DNA of 64,000 nucleotides from Brachybacterium vulturis (GTDB lineage Bacteria > Actinomycetota > Actinomycetes > Actinomycetales > Dermabacteraceae). A program made the translations under genes and the position numbers. Of this stretch, positions 1-9,426 are shown one piece after another. The notes under the pieces were generated by a model. It did not search any database. It saw only the letters and a list, made by a program, of their open reading frames with translations, and had not been told where the DNA came from. Location: positions 434,001 through 498,000 of the forward strand of contig NZ_CP023563.1 in NCBI RefSeq assembly GCF_002407185.1, in the 5' to 3' direction. The first letter of the stretch is position 1. Each line of letters begins with the position of its first letter.

Positions 1-428
1 CGGCGCCCGGCGGCGAGGTTGTGGGCGGAGAGCTCGCAGATGACGCCCGCGAGGTCGACGTCCGCCATCACGCGGTCCACGTAGGCGGTGTCCTCGCCCC
101 CCTCCCCCGGGTCCGCGAACGGCAGCACCAGCTTCCCGCGTCGCTGGGTGCCGGTGATCGCGGCGGTGACCACCTCGTGCACGATCGGCACGAAGGGGCT
201 GGGCGGCAGCGGGGCGAGCATCAGGCCGATGGTCGAGGAGCCGCCCGAGCGCAGGGAGCGCGCCGAGGCCTGCGGGATGTACCCGAGCTCATGGGCGGCG
301 CGGCGCACCCGCTCGGCGGTCGTGTCGGCGATGCGGAGCGCGGCCGCACGACCGTTGAGCACGTTGGAGACGGTCGACGGGGCGACACCGGCCCGCCGTG
401 CGACGTCATTGCGATTGGATCTGGCCAC
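1..428 (-). CDS. LacI-family transcriptional regulator (C-terminal part lies outside the window)
   Basis: Sugar-responsive DNA-binding repressor, predicted to act in the cytoplasm. The N-terminal helix-turn-helix is plain: the translation runs ARSNRNDVARRAGVAPSTVS and continues NVLNGR, with the hinge-helix region near residues 50-60 (ARSLRSG), followed by the start of the periplasmic-binding-like effector domain (TIGLMLAPLPPSPFVPIV). Only about 142 residues of a usual 330-350 are inside the window; the frame stays open to position 1. The start is taken as the GTG at 428; an in-frame ATG at 446 would add six residues. It is divergent from the GH2 gene at 551. A palindrome-like site at 459-474 lies in the shared gap and recurs upstream of the sulfatase, so autoregulation and control of the neighbouring glycan genes is inferred. 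Confidence 0.9.
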   Translation of the reverse strand, partial: MARSNRNDVARRAGVAPSTVSNVLNGRAAALRIADTTAERVRRAAHELGYIPQASARSLRSGGSSTIGLMLAPLPPSPFVPIVHEVVTAAITGTQRRGKLVLPFADPGEGGEDTAYVDRVMADVDLAGVICELSAHNLAAGR

Positions 429-458
429 CCGCCAAGTCTCACACATCGGCGCCCCGTA

Positions 459-474
459 CCAAACTCGTGTTAGC
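459..474. promoter_or_regulatory. Putative LacI-type operator, copy 1
   Basis: CCAAACTCGTGTTAGC has a central CG and partial dyad symmetry (10 of 16 positions equal their reverse complement), typical of LacI-family operators. It matches the site at 5389-5404 at 12 of 16 positions in the same orientation. It lies between the divergent LacI and GH2 genes. The role is inferred from position and recurrence. Confidence 0.5.
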
Positions 475-550
475 GTCGGGTCGACAACGTCTTCCCGGGC
501 ACCGGTGCGCTGCGGCGCGGCCGTGGGGCCCGGCCTGCGGAGGTGCAGCC

Positions 551-3500
551 ATGGTGGTCCGGTTCGAGAAGTCTCCCGTCGGTGACCGTTCCCAGGGGCC
601 TCCCCGCGGTGACGGCGGCGCCACCACGGCGGTGGCGACCGCCGAGAACGCCCGGCCCCCGGAGCCCGCGAGCACCGCGACTGCCCGCCCGCCCATGAAC
701 TGCCCGCCCGCCCATGAGGTGATCGGCCCGGGCACGGGGCGCCGGCTCGCCCCCACCGCGGCGCTGCGCACGGACACCCCGGTCCTCGACCTCGACGGCG
801 ACTGGGACTTCCGCTGGTCGCCGTCCCCCGCGGCCCCGATCGACATGCTCGGCGCGCAGCGGCTCGGCCCGGACTGGACCACCATCACGCTGCCGGCCCA
901 CTGGTCGATGCCGGAGCAGCCGGGCCCCGACGGCCCGCAGTACACCAACGTCCTCTACCCCTTCCCCGTCGACCCCCCGCACGTGCCGGATGCGAACCCC
1001 ACCGGCGACCACCGGCGGGTCTTCGACCTGCCCGGCGACTGGCCCCGCGCCGGGGACGTGCACCTGCGCACCGAGGGCATCGAGTCCTTCGCGCGGATCT
1101 GGCTGAACGGGACCGAGGTGGGCACCCGTCAGGGCTCGCGCCTCACCCAGGACTTCGACGTCACCGGGCTCCTGCACGAGCGGGACAACGTGCTGGTGAT
1201 CCGGGTGATCCAGTGGTCGGCCGGCTCCTATGTCGAGGACCAGGACCAGTGGTGGCTGCCGGGCATCTTCCGCTCCGTCTCGCTGCGCCACCGTCCGGCC
1301 GCGCGGATCGATGACGCCTGGCTGGACGGCGATCTCGCCGAGGACGGCACCGGGCTGCTGCACGTGGAGCTCTCGGCCCCGCCGCAGGCGTGGCCGCTCA
1401 CCGTCGCGCTCCCCGAGCTGGGCCTGGAGTGGGAGGTGCCCGGGCCCGGGCCGATCGCCCCGATCGTGCTGCCGGGCGTGGAGCCCTGGACCGCCGAGAA
1501 CCCCCGCCGCTACCGCGCCACGGTCTCCTCCGGGGCGGAGACCGTCGAGATCACGGTGGGGTTCCGCCGCGTCGAGGTGGTCGACGGGGTGCTGCGGGTC
1601 AACGGTCGCCCGATCATCCTGCGCGGTGTGAACCGGCACGAGTGGGATCCGCGCACCGGGCGGGTGATCGACCTCGAGGTCGCGCGCGAGGAGCTGCTGG
1701 CGATGAAGCGGGCGAACGTGGACGCGGTCCGCACGGCCCACTACCCGCCGGATGCCCGCTGGCTGGACCTGGCCGATGAGATCGGCATGTGGGTGATGCT
1801 CGAATCGGACCTCGAGACCCACGGCTTCGACGTCCGGGGCTGGGAGGGCAATCCCACCGACGATCCGGCCTGGCGCGACATGCTCGTGGACCGCATCGCC
1901 CGCACCGTCGAGCGGGACAAGAACCACCCCTCGATCATCCTGTGGTCGCTCGGCAACGAGTCCTCGACCGGGCAGAACCTGGCGGCGATGGCGGACTGGG
2001 TCCACGCCCGCGATCCCCGCCGGCCGCTGCACTACGAGGGCGACTACGCCGGCGCCTATACGGACGTCTACGCCCGGATGTACCCGGCGCTCGAGGAGAT
2101 CCGCAGCTGGCTCGCGCCCGAGGGGCCCGTGGCCGTCGCCCATCACGCCGCCTCCCGGATCACCGCCGAGGAGGCGGCCCGGGTGCGCGCGAAGCCGCTG
2201 ATCCTGGTGGAGTACCTGCATGCGATGGGCACCGGTCCGGGCGGGGTCGCGGAGTACGCGGCGCTGATCGAGGAGCACGAGCGGATCGCGGGCGGTTTCG
2301 TGTGGGAGTGGAAGGACCACGCGGTCGCGGTCCGCACGGCCGACGGTCAGCGCCGCTGGCGCTACGGCGGCGACTTCGGGGAGCCGCTGCACGACGGCAA
2401 CTTCGTGATCGACGGGCTGGCGGACGCCGAGAACGCCCCGCACCCGGGGTTGCGGCACTGGGCCGAGTCCGTGGCGCCGGTGCGCGCCCGCTGGCGCAGC
2501 GACGGCCCCGGCCGAGGTCAGCTGATGATCGAGTCCCGGAGGCAGTTCACCACCACCGAGGATCTCGGCCTGGCCTGGCGGTACGAGGTCGACGGGCAGG
2601 TCATCGGCAGCGGTACGCTCCCACTGGGGCCGCTCGCTCCCGCCACCACGCACACCCTGGCCGCTCCGGACTCCCTGGCGGCGGCGATCCGGCATCCGCA
2701 GAGCGAGGCCGCGGAGTGCCTGCTGCTGCTCGAGGTGCGCCTGGTGCGCGAGACTCCCTGGGCCGCGGCCGGGCACCTGGTCAGCCGGCGTCAGCACCCG
2801 GTCGAGCCGCCCCGTCGGCCCGCCGCCCCGGCGCCCGCCGCGCAGCTCGTGCCGATCGTGCAGGAGGGCGCGAGCTTCGTGATCGCCGCGCCCCCTGCCG
2901 TCGGAGAGGACGGTGCCACGGCGCCGGGGCCCGGGTTCCGCTTCACGGCCGACGGGTTCCTGGCGGGCAGCGGGGGCCTGGAGCTGGCCGAGCACGGGAT
3001 CGAGCTGTGGCGCGCCCCGACCGACAACGATGAGGGGCACGGAGCGCTCGACTACGAGGCGGCGGATCCGGCGCTCACCCGCGGCGCCGGCGGCGGCGCC
3101 CGCGGCCCGTCCTCGGCGGACCGCTGGCGAGCGCGGGGCCTGGACCGCCTGGTGACCACCACCGCCGGTGTGGCCCTGGAGGCCGGGGAGCTGGTGGTCC
3201 GGCGCCGGCTGGCCCCGGCCGGCAGCGCCCTCGGAGTGGAGACCCGCCTGGTCTGGACCGCGCGGCGGCTCACGGCGGGGCCGGAGGCCGGCCTCGTGCT
3301 GGACTGCCGCATCGAGGTCTCGCCCGCGGGCAGCTGGGAGGGCACCTGGCCGCGGGTCGGCCTCCACCTCGTCCTGCCCGCCGATGAGGAGCCCCAGCAG
3401 TGGGAGGCCGAGTGGTTCGGCCTGGGCCCGGAGGAGTCGTGGTCGGATCTGCGGGTGGTCACCTGGGCCGGTCGGCACCGCCTGCCGCTGACCGCGCTGC

Positions 3501-3829
3501 ACCATCCGCGGGTGCGGCCGCAGACCACGGGGCACCGCAGCGACCTGCGCGAGCTCACCGTGCGGCGTCCGGACGGCCGCACGCTCACCGTCCGCACCCT
3601 GGAGGGCGCCCCGGGCTTCACCCTCTCCCCATGGGCCCCGCACGAGCTGCAGGTCGCCCATCATGACGAGCTGCCGGCCTCCGGGAGCTGGCATCTGCAC
3701 CTGGACCTCGCCCAGCACGGCCTCGGGTCCCGCTCCTGCGGGCCCGACGTGCGCCCCGAGCACCAGCTGCGGCCCGGCCCCGTCACCGCGGCCTTCCGGT
3801 TCCGCACCGGAGGCGGCCCGGGGGCGTGA
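551..3829 (+). CDS. Glycoside hydrolase family 2, beta-galactosidase-like
   Basis: Large cytoplasmic beta-glycosidase of 1092 residues, with no signal peptide. The order is GH2 sugar-binding jelly-roll (about residues 80-260, including DWDFRWS and the FARIWLNGTEVG stretch), Ig-like domain, TIM barrel from NGRPIILRGVNRHEWDP (about residues 345-360), then a C-terminal beta-galactosidase small-chain domain with WRAPTDNDEG. The general acid/base is E470 in LWSLGNESS and the nucleophile E554 in LILVEYLHAMG. The ATG at 551 is chosen because GGAGG lies at 538-542; the frame is open further upstream but without coding character. Length and domains fit the LacZ/EbgA type. The exact sugar linkage cannot be read from sequence. 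A neighbouring sulfatase and exported glycan protein suggest a sulfated or host/plant glycan route. Confidence 0.93.
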   Translation: MVVRFEKSPVGDRSQGPPRGDGGATTAVATAENARPPEPASTATARPPMNCPPAHEVIGPGTGRRLAPTAALRTDTPVLDLDGDWDFRWSPSPAAPIDMLGAQRLGPDWTTITLPAHWSMPEQPGPDGPQYTNVLYPFPVDPPHVPDANPTGDHRRVFDLPGDWPRAGDVHLRTEGIESFARIWLNGTEVGTRQGSRLTQDFDVTGLLHERDNVLVIRVIQWSAGSYVEDQDQWWLPGIFRSVSLRHRPAARIDDAWLDGDLAEDGTGLLHVELSAPPQAWPLTVALPELGLEWEVPGPGPIAPIVLPGVEPWTAENPRRYRATVSSGAETVEITVGFRRVEVVDGVLRVNGRPIILRGVNRHEWDPRTGRVIDLEVAREELLAMKRANVDAVRTAHYPPDARWLDLADEIGMWVMLESDLETHGFDVRGWEGNPTDDPAWRDMLVDRIARTVERDKNHPSIILWSLGNESSTGQNLAAMADWVHARDPRRPLHYEGDYAGAYTDVYARMYPALEEIRSWLAPEGPVAVAHHAASRITAEEAARVRAKPLILVEYLHAMGTGPGGVAEYAALIEEHERIAGGFVWEWKDHAVAVRTADGQRRWRYGGDFGEPLHDGNFVIDGLADAENAPHPGLRHWAESVAPVRARWRSDGPGRGQLMIESRRQFTTTEDLGLAWRYEVDGQVIGSGTLPLGPLAPATTHTLAAPDSLAAAIRHPQSEAAECLLLLEVRLVRETPWAAAGHLVSRRQHPVEPPRRPAAPAPAAQLVPIVQEGASFVIAAPPAVGEDGATAPGPGFRFTADGFLAGSGGLELAEHGIELWRAPTDNDEGHGALDYEAADPALTRGAGGGARGPSSADRWRARGLDRLVTTTAGVALEAGELVVRRRLAPAGSALGVETRLVWTARRLTAGPEAGLVLDCRIEVSPAGSWEGTWPRVGLHLVLPADEEPQQWEAEWFGLGPEESWSDLRVVTWAGRHRLPLTALHHPRVRPQTTGHRSDLRELTVRRPDGRTLTVRTLEGAPGFTLSPWAPHELQVAHHDELPASGSWHLHLDLAQHGLGSRSCGPDVRPEHQLRPGPVTAAFRFRTGGGPGA

Positions 3830-3836
3830 GCGCTCC

Positions 3837-3875
3837 CCCGCCGCGCGGCGGGCCCCGGTCCTGCGGGCCCGGGGC
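3837..3875. terminator. Paired GC-rich hairpins between convergent genes
   Basis: A perfect palindrome (CCCGCC-GCGC-GGCGGG, 3837-3852) is followed by a second stem (GCCCCGG/CCGGGGC, 3852-3875). They fill the short gap between the convergent GH2 and sulfatase genes. There is no U-tract, as is common in GC-rich actinobacteria, so this is a probable bidirectional terminator. Confidence 0.5.
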
Positions 3876-3901
3876 TACCGGCGGCGGGGGCGGGGCGCTC
3901 C

Positions 3902-5341
3902 TCAGGCGGAGGCGTGGGAGCGCATCCGCGCGGACCAGTCGCGGTGGGCCTCGAGCAGGGCGGCGACCACCTCGGGGTGCTGGTCCGCGACATCGGCCTG
4001 CGGGCTCTCGTCGAGGTCCGTGCCGATCGGCACCAGGGTCAGGCCCGCGCCGATGTCGGTGTGCTCGTTGCGCAGCAGCCGGTCGCGGTAGGTGGTGTCC
4101 TCCTCGTCCACCCAGCGCAGCTTCCACTCGCGGTCCCGCACCGCCCACTGGAAGCCGGTGTCGAAGTGCAGCAGCTCGTGGCCGGTGCCGTCCCCTTCCC
4201 AGCAGTCCTGCAGGGGCCGGCCGTCGATCTGCTCGGGCCGGGGAGGGCGGAGGCCGGCGGCGGCGAGGAAGGTGGGCAGCAGGTCCATGGAGGAGATCAG
4301 CACGTCGCTGCGTGAGCCGGGCTGGATCCGGCCCGGCCAGGAGACCATCAGGGGCACTCGGACGCCGCCCTCGAAGAGGCTGTACTTGGTGCCGTGCAGC
4401 GGGGCGTTGATTCCGTAGTTGCAGGCGGAGCCGCCGTTGTCGGTGAGGTAGACGACCAGGGTGTGCTCCCTGCGCCCGGTGGCCTCGAGGTGGTCGAGCA
4501 TCCGCCCGATCTCGCGGTCCATGATCTCCAGCTGCGCGAGGTAGTAGCCGCGGCCGTTCTCGAGGTGCGGGGAGATCGCTCCGTCGTACCAGTCGATGTA
4601 CTTGTCGGTGTCGGGGTCGAAGTCGTCGTGGGAGGGCAGGGCGCGGACGGCGAGCTCGTCCTCCGGCAGCTGCCAGGCGAAGTTGTGCACGGCGTTGAAG
4701 GCGACCATGCAGAAGAACGGGTCCTCCGCCGGTGCCCCGTCGGCCGCCGCCTCGGGGGCCGGGCCCATGAAGTCGATCGCCCGCTGTGCGAACTCGCTGG
4801 TGAGGTGCCGTTCGCAGTCCGTCTCCCGACCGTTCTCGAACATCGGGTTCACCCCGTGCACGGCGTGGAACTCGTCGCCCAGCCGCTCGCGCGACGCCCG
4901 GGAATGGTGGAGGTAGTGCAGGCGGCCGGCGCTGGTGGAGGTCATGCCGTAGAAGGAGGAGTCGAAGCCGTGGCGCTCGGGGCAGGCGCGGTCCCCGGGC
5001 TGCTCGAAACCGTAGTGGACCTTCCCGAAGTAGCCGGTGCGGTACCCGCCCTCTCCCAGCAGCTCGGGCAGCACGGGCTGCTGCTCGGGCGGGAAGGAGG
5101 CGTCGGAGAACCAGTGACCGCCCCAGCGCTGCTGGTGAGCGCCTGCGATCAGGCCGGCCCGCGAGGGAGAGCAGATGGGGGCCGTGACGTAGGCGCTGTC
5201 GAAGCTCATGCCGCTGGCGGCGAGCCGGTCGAGGTGCGGGGTGCGGGCGTCCGCGCTGCCCCGCGAGGAGAGGTCGGCGTAGCCGTGGTCATCGGAGATG
5301 ATCAGCAGGATGTGGGGGCGCTCGGCCAGGGTGGGAGACAT
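3902..5341 (-). CDS. Type I sulfatase (arylsulfatase/glycan sulfatase family S1)
   Basis: Sulfate-ester hydrolase of 479 residues, likely cytoplasmic because no signal peptide is visible. The alkaline-phosphatase-fold start is clear: HILLIISDDHGYADL supplies the metal-binding Asp pair (D17-D18). The formylglycine signature is CSPSR at residues 57-61, so C57 should be converted to formylglycine by an FGE-type enzyme; no such enzyme is in this window. GYFGKVHYG and YLTDNGG are further family motifs. The protein is divergent from the 1297-residue fusion protein and convergent with GH2. The shared operator-like site upstream (5389-5404) links it to the LacI regulator at the window start. The substrate is probably a sulfated saccharide released by the neighbouring hydrolases; this is inference. 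Confidence 0.93.
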   Translation of the reverse strand: MSPTLAERPHILLIISDDHGYADLSSRGSADARTPHLDRLAASGMSFDSAYVTAPICSPSRAGLIAGAHQQRWGGHWFSDASFPPEQQPVLPELLGEGGYRTGYFGKVHYGFEQPGDRACPERHGFDSSFYGMTSTSAGRLHYLHHSRASRERLGDEFHAVHGVNPMFENGRETDCERHLTSEFAQRAIDFMGPAPEAAADGAPAEDPFFCMVAFNAVHNFAWQLPEDELAVRALPSHDDFDPDTDKYIDWYDGAISPHLENGRGYYLAQLEIMDREIGRMLDHLEATGRREHTLVVYLTDNGGSACNYGINAPLHGTKYSLFEGGVRVPLMVSWPGRIQPGSRSDVLISSMDLLPTFLAAAGLRPPRPEQIDGRPLQDCWEGDGTGHELLHFDTGFQWAVRDREWKLRWVDEEDTTYRDRLLRNEHTDIGAGLTLVPIGTDLDESPQADVADQHPEVVAALLEAHRDWSARMRSHASA

Positions 5342-5388
5342 GGTGTCCTCGGTCGATCGGTGGAGGGACGGGGGCGCGGGCCACCCTT

Positions 5389-5404
5389 GCTAACTCGTTC
5401 TAGC
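5389..5404. promoter_or_regulatory. Putative LacI-type operator, copy 2
   Basis: GCTAACTCGTTCTAGC has perfect outer arms GCTA/TAGC and a central CG. It agrees with copy 1 (459-474) at 12 of 16 positions. It lies in the divergent promoter region between the sulfatase and the exported fusion protein, where it could control both directions. Confidence 0.5.
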
Positions 5405-5469
5405 TCCCCTACAGTACCCGCCAGGCAAGCTGCGAGGACGCGCTTGTCCCCCGAGCCCAGGAGATGGAC

Positions 5470-8400
5470 ATGCAGTTGTCGCCCTCACGTCGTGCCGTGC
5501 TGACCAGTGCGTTGGGAGGGGCGGCGACCGTGGCTCTGTGGCGCGAGCCGGCCCACGCCCAGCCGACCTCGGGGGCGGGCAACTCCGCGTCGGGACCGGT
5601 GGAGATCCTCGCCGAGGAGTCCTCGCACGGCGGACCCCGGGTCCTCGTGCAGCCCGGCGGGTCCTGGACCCTCCTGCTCGAGGATCTCGCGCCCCGCACC
5701 GAGCACACGGTCCGCTTCCGTCTGAAGTCCGCCGGCACGACGTCCTTCCGGCTCTCCGGCTTCAAGAACCCGGAGATCCTGGACTACCACGACGGCACCG
5801 GCGACCTGAGCTCGTGGGAGACCGCCCCCGAGGGGCGGGACAACCTCCTGAACTGGCTCGAGCATCTCGCCATCGGGCGGGACGAATGGCTCGAGTTCCG
5901 GTACGACTTCACCACGGGCGAGGCCGACCCCTCGACGGCGCGCGCCGTGTTCACCGTCGCCGACGGGCCCGTCGAGATCGACGGGGTGGGGATCGTGGTG
6001 CGCTCCTCCCTCGGCGAGGACCCCGCGCCGCTCCCGGCGATCGATGAGCTCTCCCGGGGCCATCGCCTCCTGCTCGACCACGGATTCCAGTTCATGACCT
6101 GGATGCCCACCGAGGAGGCCTCCGCGCAGCGGGCATGGATGGTCCAGCCCACCCCGGAGGACTTCGCGGAGATCGGATACACCGGCGCGCAGTTCAACGA
6201 TGCCCCCAACTACAGCCCCGAGTTCCTCGTCGAGAGCGCGGGCATCGACAATCCGATCACATGGGCCTCGGCCTTCGGCCCCTACGCCCGTCACCTCTCC
6301 TCCACCTACCAGGACCTCGATCACGTGGACGGCAGGCGGCTGACCGGCTCCCCGACCCCGGAGATCCGCGAGGCGGGGTTCCTGGACGAGCACAACGGCC
6401 TGGCCGACCTCGAGAGCCTGGCGGCGATGTGCATCGGCGACGAGGAGAACTGGTCCGACACCCTCGTGCAGAACCTGAAGTCGTGGTTCGAGGTGGTCCG
6501 GACGCGCTACCCCGACGTCCTCGCCTATCACAACGAGGTGGGCACCACGCCGCGCCCGGGGATGGCGCCGATCTCGACCTTCGGCCGGGACCAGCTCGCC
6601 AAGTACCTGTCCGTCGCGAGACCGGATCTGCTCTCCTTCGACATGTACTACTTCCGCGAACGGCGGGTCGGCCAGACGGTCGGCGGGACCACCCTGGGGC
6701 TCATCGGCGACCTGAACCGCTACCGGCTCGCCGCCGCCGCGGGTCATGACGGCACCGGGCGGCAGCCGATCCCGTGGGGCCACTACACCTATGCCTGGCG
6801 CACCGGCCCGGGAGCGGCGACCGACCTGCGCCGAGGGGACGGCTGGTACGAGCTCACCGAGTCCCAGATCCACCTGTACAGCTTCGCGGCCCTGACCTTC
6901 GGCGCCAAGCTCCTCAGCAACTTCCGCTGGATCCACGACGCGCCCGCCTACCTCTTCACCGACTACCGGGTGAGTCCCGACGGCGCCTCGGAGCGCTACC
7001 GGCACTTCGACTGGTTCCGCAACACCATCGCCCAGACCAAGGCCGTCGCCCCGCATCTGCTGCGGCTGCAGAACACGCAGGTCGCGGTGGTGCTGGGCCG
7101 GCACCTGGACTCCGAGGGGCGGACCGTCGCCAACGCGGCGGATCCGGACACCCCCGTCCTGGACACGGTGCTAGGCAGCGAGGCGGCCCAGCAGATCTTC
7201 CTGACCGGGATCAGCGCGACGAACCCCGGCGGCGCGAACGACGGGCTCGAGGGGGACGTCTTCGTCGGCTTCTTCGATCCTCTGACCGGGCTGTCCGAGG
7301 AGGACCGGTCCGTGTTCACGTCCACGGATCCGCGCTACTTCATGGTGCTCAACGGCATGACCGCGGGCGACGGCCTGCCGGCCGAGATGCAGCAGGGGTC
7401 CTCCTTCGAGACCCGGCAGACGGTCGCTCTGGAGTTCCAGCTGCCGGAGGCGAGCACGGCCTCGCGGCTGCGCAGGGTCTCGCGGATCGACGGCGGCATC
7501 GCCGAGGTGCCGCTGCGCTCCCTGGGCTCGGGACGCTACGAGCTGAGCACGGACCTCGGCGGCGGCCTCGGCGACCTCTTCTTCTGGGAGCTCGGCGGCG
7601 CCCGGTCCAGCGTCAGCGAGCCCACCGAGGAGGCGTCGGACGATCCCCGACTGGTCGGTGATCCGGCGCTGAGCACTCCGCTCCCCCAGCGGGATCTCGG
7701 TGGTCGCACGGTGCGGATCGGGGTGGTCGCCGGGGCGCAGTCGCCGGCTCCCCGCCCGCAGATCGGCCGCAACCCCGGCCTGCCGCCCGAGAGCGAGATC
7801 CACGACGGCCGGACGCTCACCCTCACGCGGGGCGGGGACATCGGCGCCATCGGCGAGCGGTACTACACCCAGGACATCTGGGAGTTCCGGCTCGAGCGGA
7901 TCCAGCGCGACGGCCACTGCACGATCGAGATCGTCGAGCTGGAGCACGACGTGGCACAGCTGGTCGAGGAGATCCGCTCCGGCGCGCTGGCGGTGGACGC
8001 GGTCGTGGTCCCCGATACCTGGTTGTGGGACCACGCCGAGAACCTCCTGGACGCCGAGGCCCTGCGCGCCTGGGACGAGGTGGGCACCGTCGACCTCGAC
8101 GAGGACAAGTGGAAGCGGCCCGCCCTCGACCTCGCGACCACCGCGGGAGCCACCTGGGGGCTGGCGCAGGACCACACCACGGACTTCCTGGCGCTCTTCG
8201 TGCACCGCGCTCGGCTGCGCGCCCTGGGTGTCACGCGCGACCTGGGCGGCGCGCAGCGCTCCGGCGGCACCGTGCTCGCCGACCTGCTGCAGATCGCCGA
8301 CGCCGTCCCCGAGGGGACACCGCTGCTGGCCGACACCGACGACTTCTTCCGCCAGCTGCTGATCTCCTGCGGCGTCGAGACCCGGTGGGAGGGCCTGGAG

Positions 8401-9363
8401 GGCGAGCCGCTCCGCCGCGCGATGGAGACCTATGAGCATCTCCGCGGCCGGGGGGTCCTGGTCCGCGTGGAGGATGCGGACGAGGCCGAGGCGATGTTCG
8501 GCCGCGGAGAGATCGCGATGATGGTGCGCCCGTACCGGAGCATCGAGGCGTACCGCCACCCCTACTTCGTCTACCACGACAACACGGAGCGGGCCGTGCG
8601 GGAGATCGCGGACTGGGGCGTGCAGACCATGACCTGGCCGAAGGATGAGGAGTGGACCGTGACGGCCGAGGCCCGGCCCGGCGGGGAGCATCCCCTGGCT
8701 CCCGACGATGTCGCGGTGCTGCTGTTCCCCACCCCGACGCGCGAGGACCCGGCGCGCCAGGCGATCGTGGGTCAGAGCCTGATGGTCCTGCCCCGTTCCA
8801 CCCCGCGGCCGGACGAGGTGGGCTTCGTGGTCGACGAGATGCTGCAGCACTATCGGGGGGTGTGGAACCTCGAGTTCACGCGCCGCGAGCCGTGGCGCGA
8901 GCGCATGACCGCGACCAGGGATCTCGACACCGTGCGGAAGGCAGGACTGCGCGACAGCTACGGGGACGCCCTGGCGGCCTCCGGCGACTGGCAGGCGGCC
9001 GCCCTCGCGGATCTGCTCCGGCTCTACCACGAGGATCCTCGGCTGACCGCCTTCCTGGACGACCCGACGCTGGCCCGGGCGACCTCGGGGATCACCCGCA
9101 CGCTCCTGCACCTGCGCACCCTGCAGGAGGACGGGGCGATCACCCCGAATCGCGCCTCGCAGCTGGAGCAGCGGCTCGAGAAGGCCCAGTCCTCCGCGAT
9201 CACCTGGCGGGGCGGCGAGGAGTCGGCCCGGGAGAAGGTCGAGCACTTCCTGGACCAGGCGCAGCGCCTCGTCCACCGTCACGGCGCCGACTGGTGGGGG
9301 ACCTCGCCCGCGGACCTGCGCACGCTGCGGGACCTCGTCACAGCCGCCGTGGAGGCCTGGTGA
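5470..9363 (+). CDS. Exported two-part protein: hydrolase-like barrel joined to an ABC solute-binding-like domain
   Basis: A 1297-residue protein with a twin-arginine signal (SRRAVLTSALGG, cut near AHAQ). Residues about 40-190 look like a beta-sandwich. Residues about 190-500 look like a TIM-barrel glycosidase domain, with acidic CIGDEENWSD and DLLSFDMYYF stretches that could hold catalytic carboxylates. A beta-rich segment follows to about residue 720. From about residue 740 the sequence takes on the character of an ABC extracellular solute-binding protein: a segment like EEIRSGALAVDAVVVPD, then WKRPALDLATTAGATWGLAQ, then GRGEIAMMVRPYRSIEAY. The C-terminus is helical (LEQRLEKAQSS). I chose the second ATG (5470) because AGGAG sits six bases upstream; the ATG at 5464 abuts the Shine-Dalgarno. 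Neither half can be assigned to a numbered family with certainty, and no permease genes lie next to it. A protein that both cuts and holds a glycan is the inference. Confidence 0.75.
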   Translation: MQLSPSRRAVLTSALGGAATVALWREPAHAQPTSGAGNSASGPVEILAEESSHGGPRVLVQPGGSWTLLLEDLAPRTEHTVRFRLKSAGTTSFRLSGFKNPEILDYHDGTGDLSSWETAPEGRDNLLNWLEHLAIGRDEWLEFRYDFTTGEADPSTARAVFTVADGPVEIDGVGIVVRSSLGEDPAPLPAIDELSRGHRLLLDHGFQFMTWMPTEEASAQRAWMVQPTPEDFAEIGYTGAQFNDAPNYSPEFLVESAGIDNPITWASAFGPYARHLSSTYQDLDHVDGRRLTGSPTPEIREAGFLDEHNGLADLESLAAMCIGDEENWSDTLVQNLKSWFEVVRTRYPDVLAYHNEVGTTPRPGMAPISTFGRDQLAKYLSVARPDLLSFDMYYFRERRVGQTVGGTTLGLIGDLNRYRLAAAAGHDGTGRQPIPWGHYTYAWRTGPGAATDLRRGDGWYELTESQIHLYSFAALTFGAKLLSNFRWIHDAPAYLFTDYRVSPDGASERYRHFDWFRNTIAQTKAVAPHLLRLQNTQVAVVLGRHLDSEGRTVANAADPDTPVLDTVLGSEAAQQIFLTGISATNPGGANDGLEGDVFVGFFDPLTGLSEEDRSVFTSTDPRYFMVLNGMTAGDGLPAEMQQGSSFETRQTVALEFQLPEASTASRLRRVSRIDGGIAEVPLRSLGSGRYELSTDLGGGLGDLFFWELGGARSSVSEPTEEASDDPRLVGDPALSTPLPQRDLGGRTVRIGVVAGAQSPAPRPQIGRNPGLPPESEIHDGRTLTLTRGGDIGAIGERYYTQDIWEFRLERIQRDGHCTIEIVELEHDVAQLVEEIRSGALAVDAVVVPDTWLWDHAENLLDAEALRAWDEVGTVDLDEDKWKRPALDLATTAGATWGLAQDHTTDFLALFVHRARLRALGVTRDLGGAQRSGGTVLADLLQIADAVPEGTPLLADTDDFFRQLLISCGVETRWEGLEGEPLRRAMETYEHLRGRGVLVRVEDADEAEAMFGRGEIAMMVRPYRSIEAYRHPYFVYHDNTERAVREIADWGVQTMTWPKDEEWTVTAEARPGGEHPLAPDDVAVLLFPTPTREDPARQAIVGQSLMVLPRSTPRPDEVGFVVDEMLQHYRGVWNLEFTRREPWRERMTATRDLDTVRKAGLRDSYGDALAASGDWQAAALADLLRLYHEDPRLTAFLDDPTLARATSGITRTLLHLRTLQEDGAITPNRASQLEQRLEKAQSSAITWRGGEESAREKVEHFLDQAQRLVHRHGADWWGTSPADLRTLRDLVTAAVEAW

Positions 9364-9384
9364 GCTGCGGGGGCTGAGAGCGCG

Positions 9385-9423
9385 CCGCGCGGGCAGGGGC
9401 GGGGTGTCCTCACGCCCGCGCGG
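9385..9423. terminator. Hairpin between convergent genes
   Basis: A perfect 10-bp stem, CCGCGCGGGC (9385-9394) with GCCCGCGCGG (9414-9423), lies between the ends of the fusion protein gene and the convergent GH31 gene. Confidence 0.5.
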
Positions 9424-9426
9424 GCC

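Noticed and set aside
470..3763. A 1097-codon open frame on the minus strand opposite the GH2 gene
   Set aside because: It mirrors the GH2 codons in very GC-rich DNA, has no family motifs and is rich in Arg/Pro/His, typical of antisense shadow frames.
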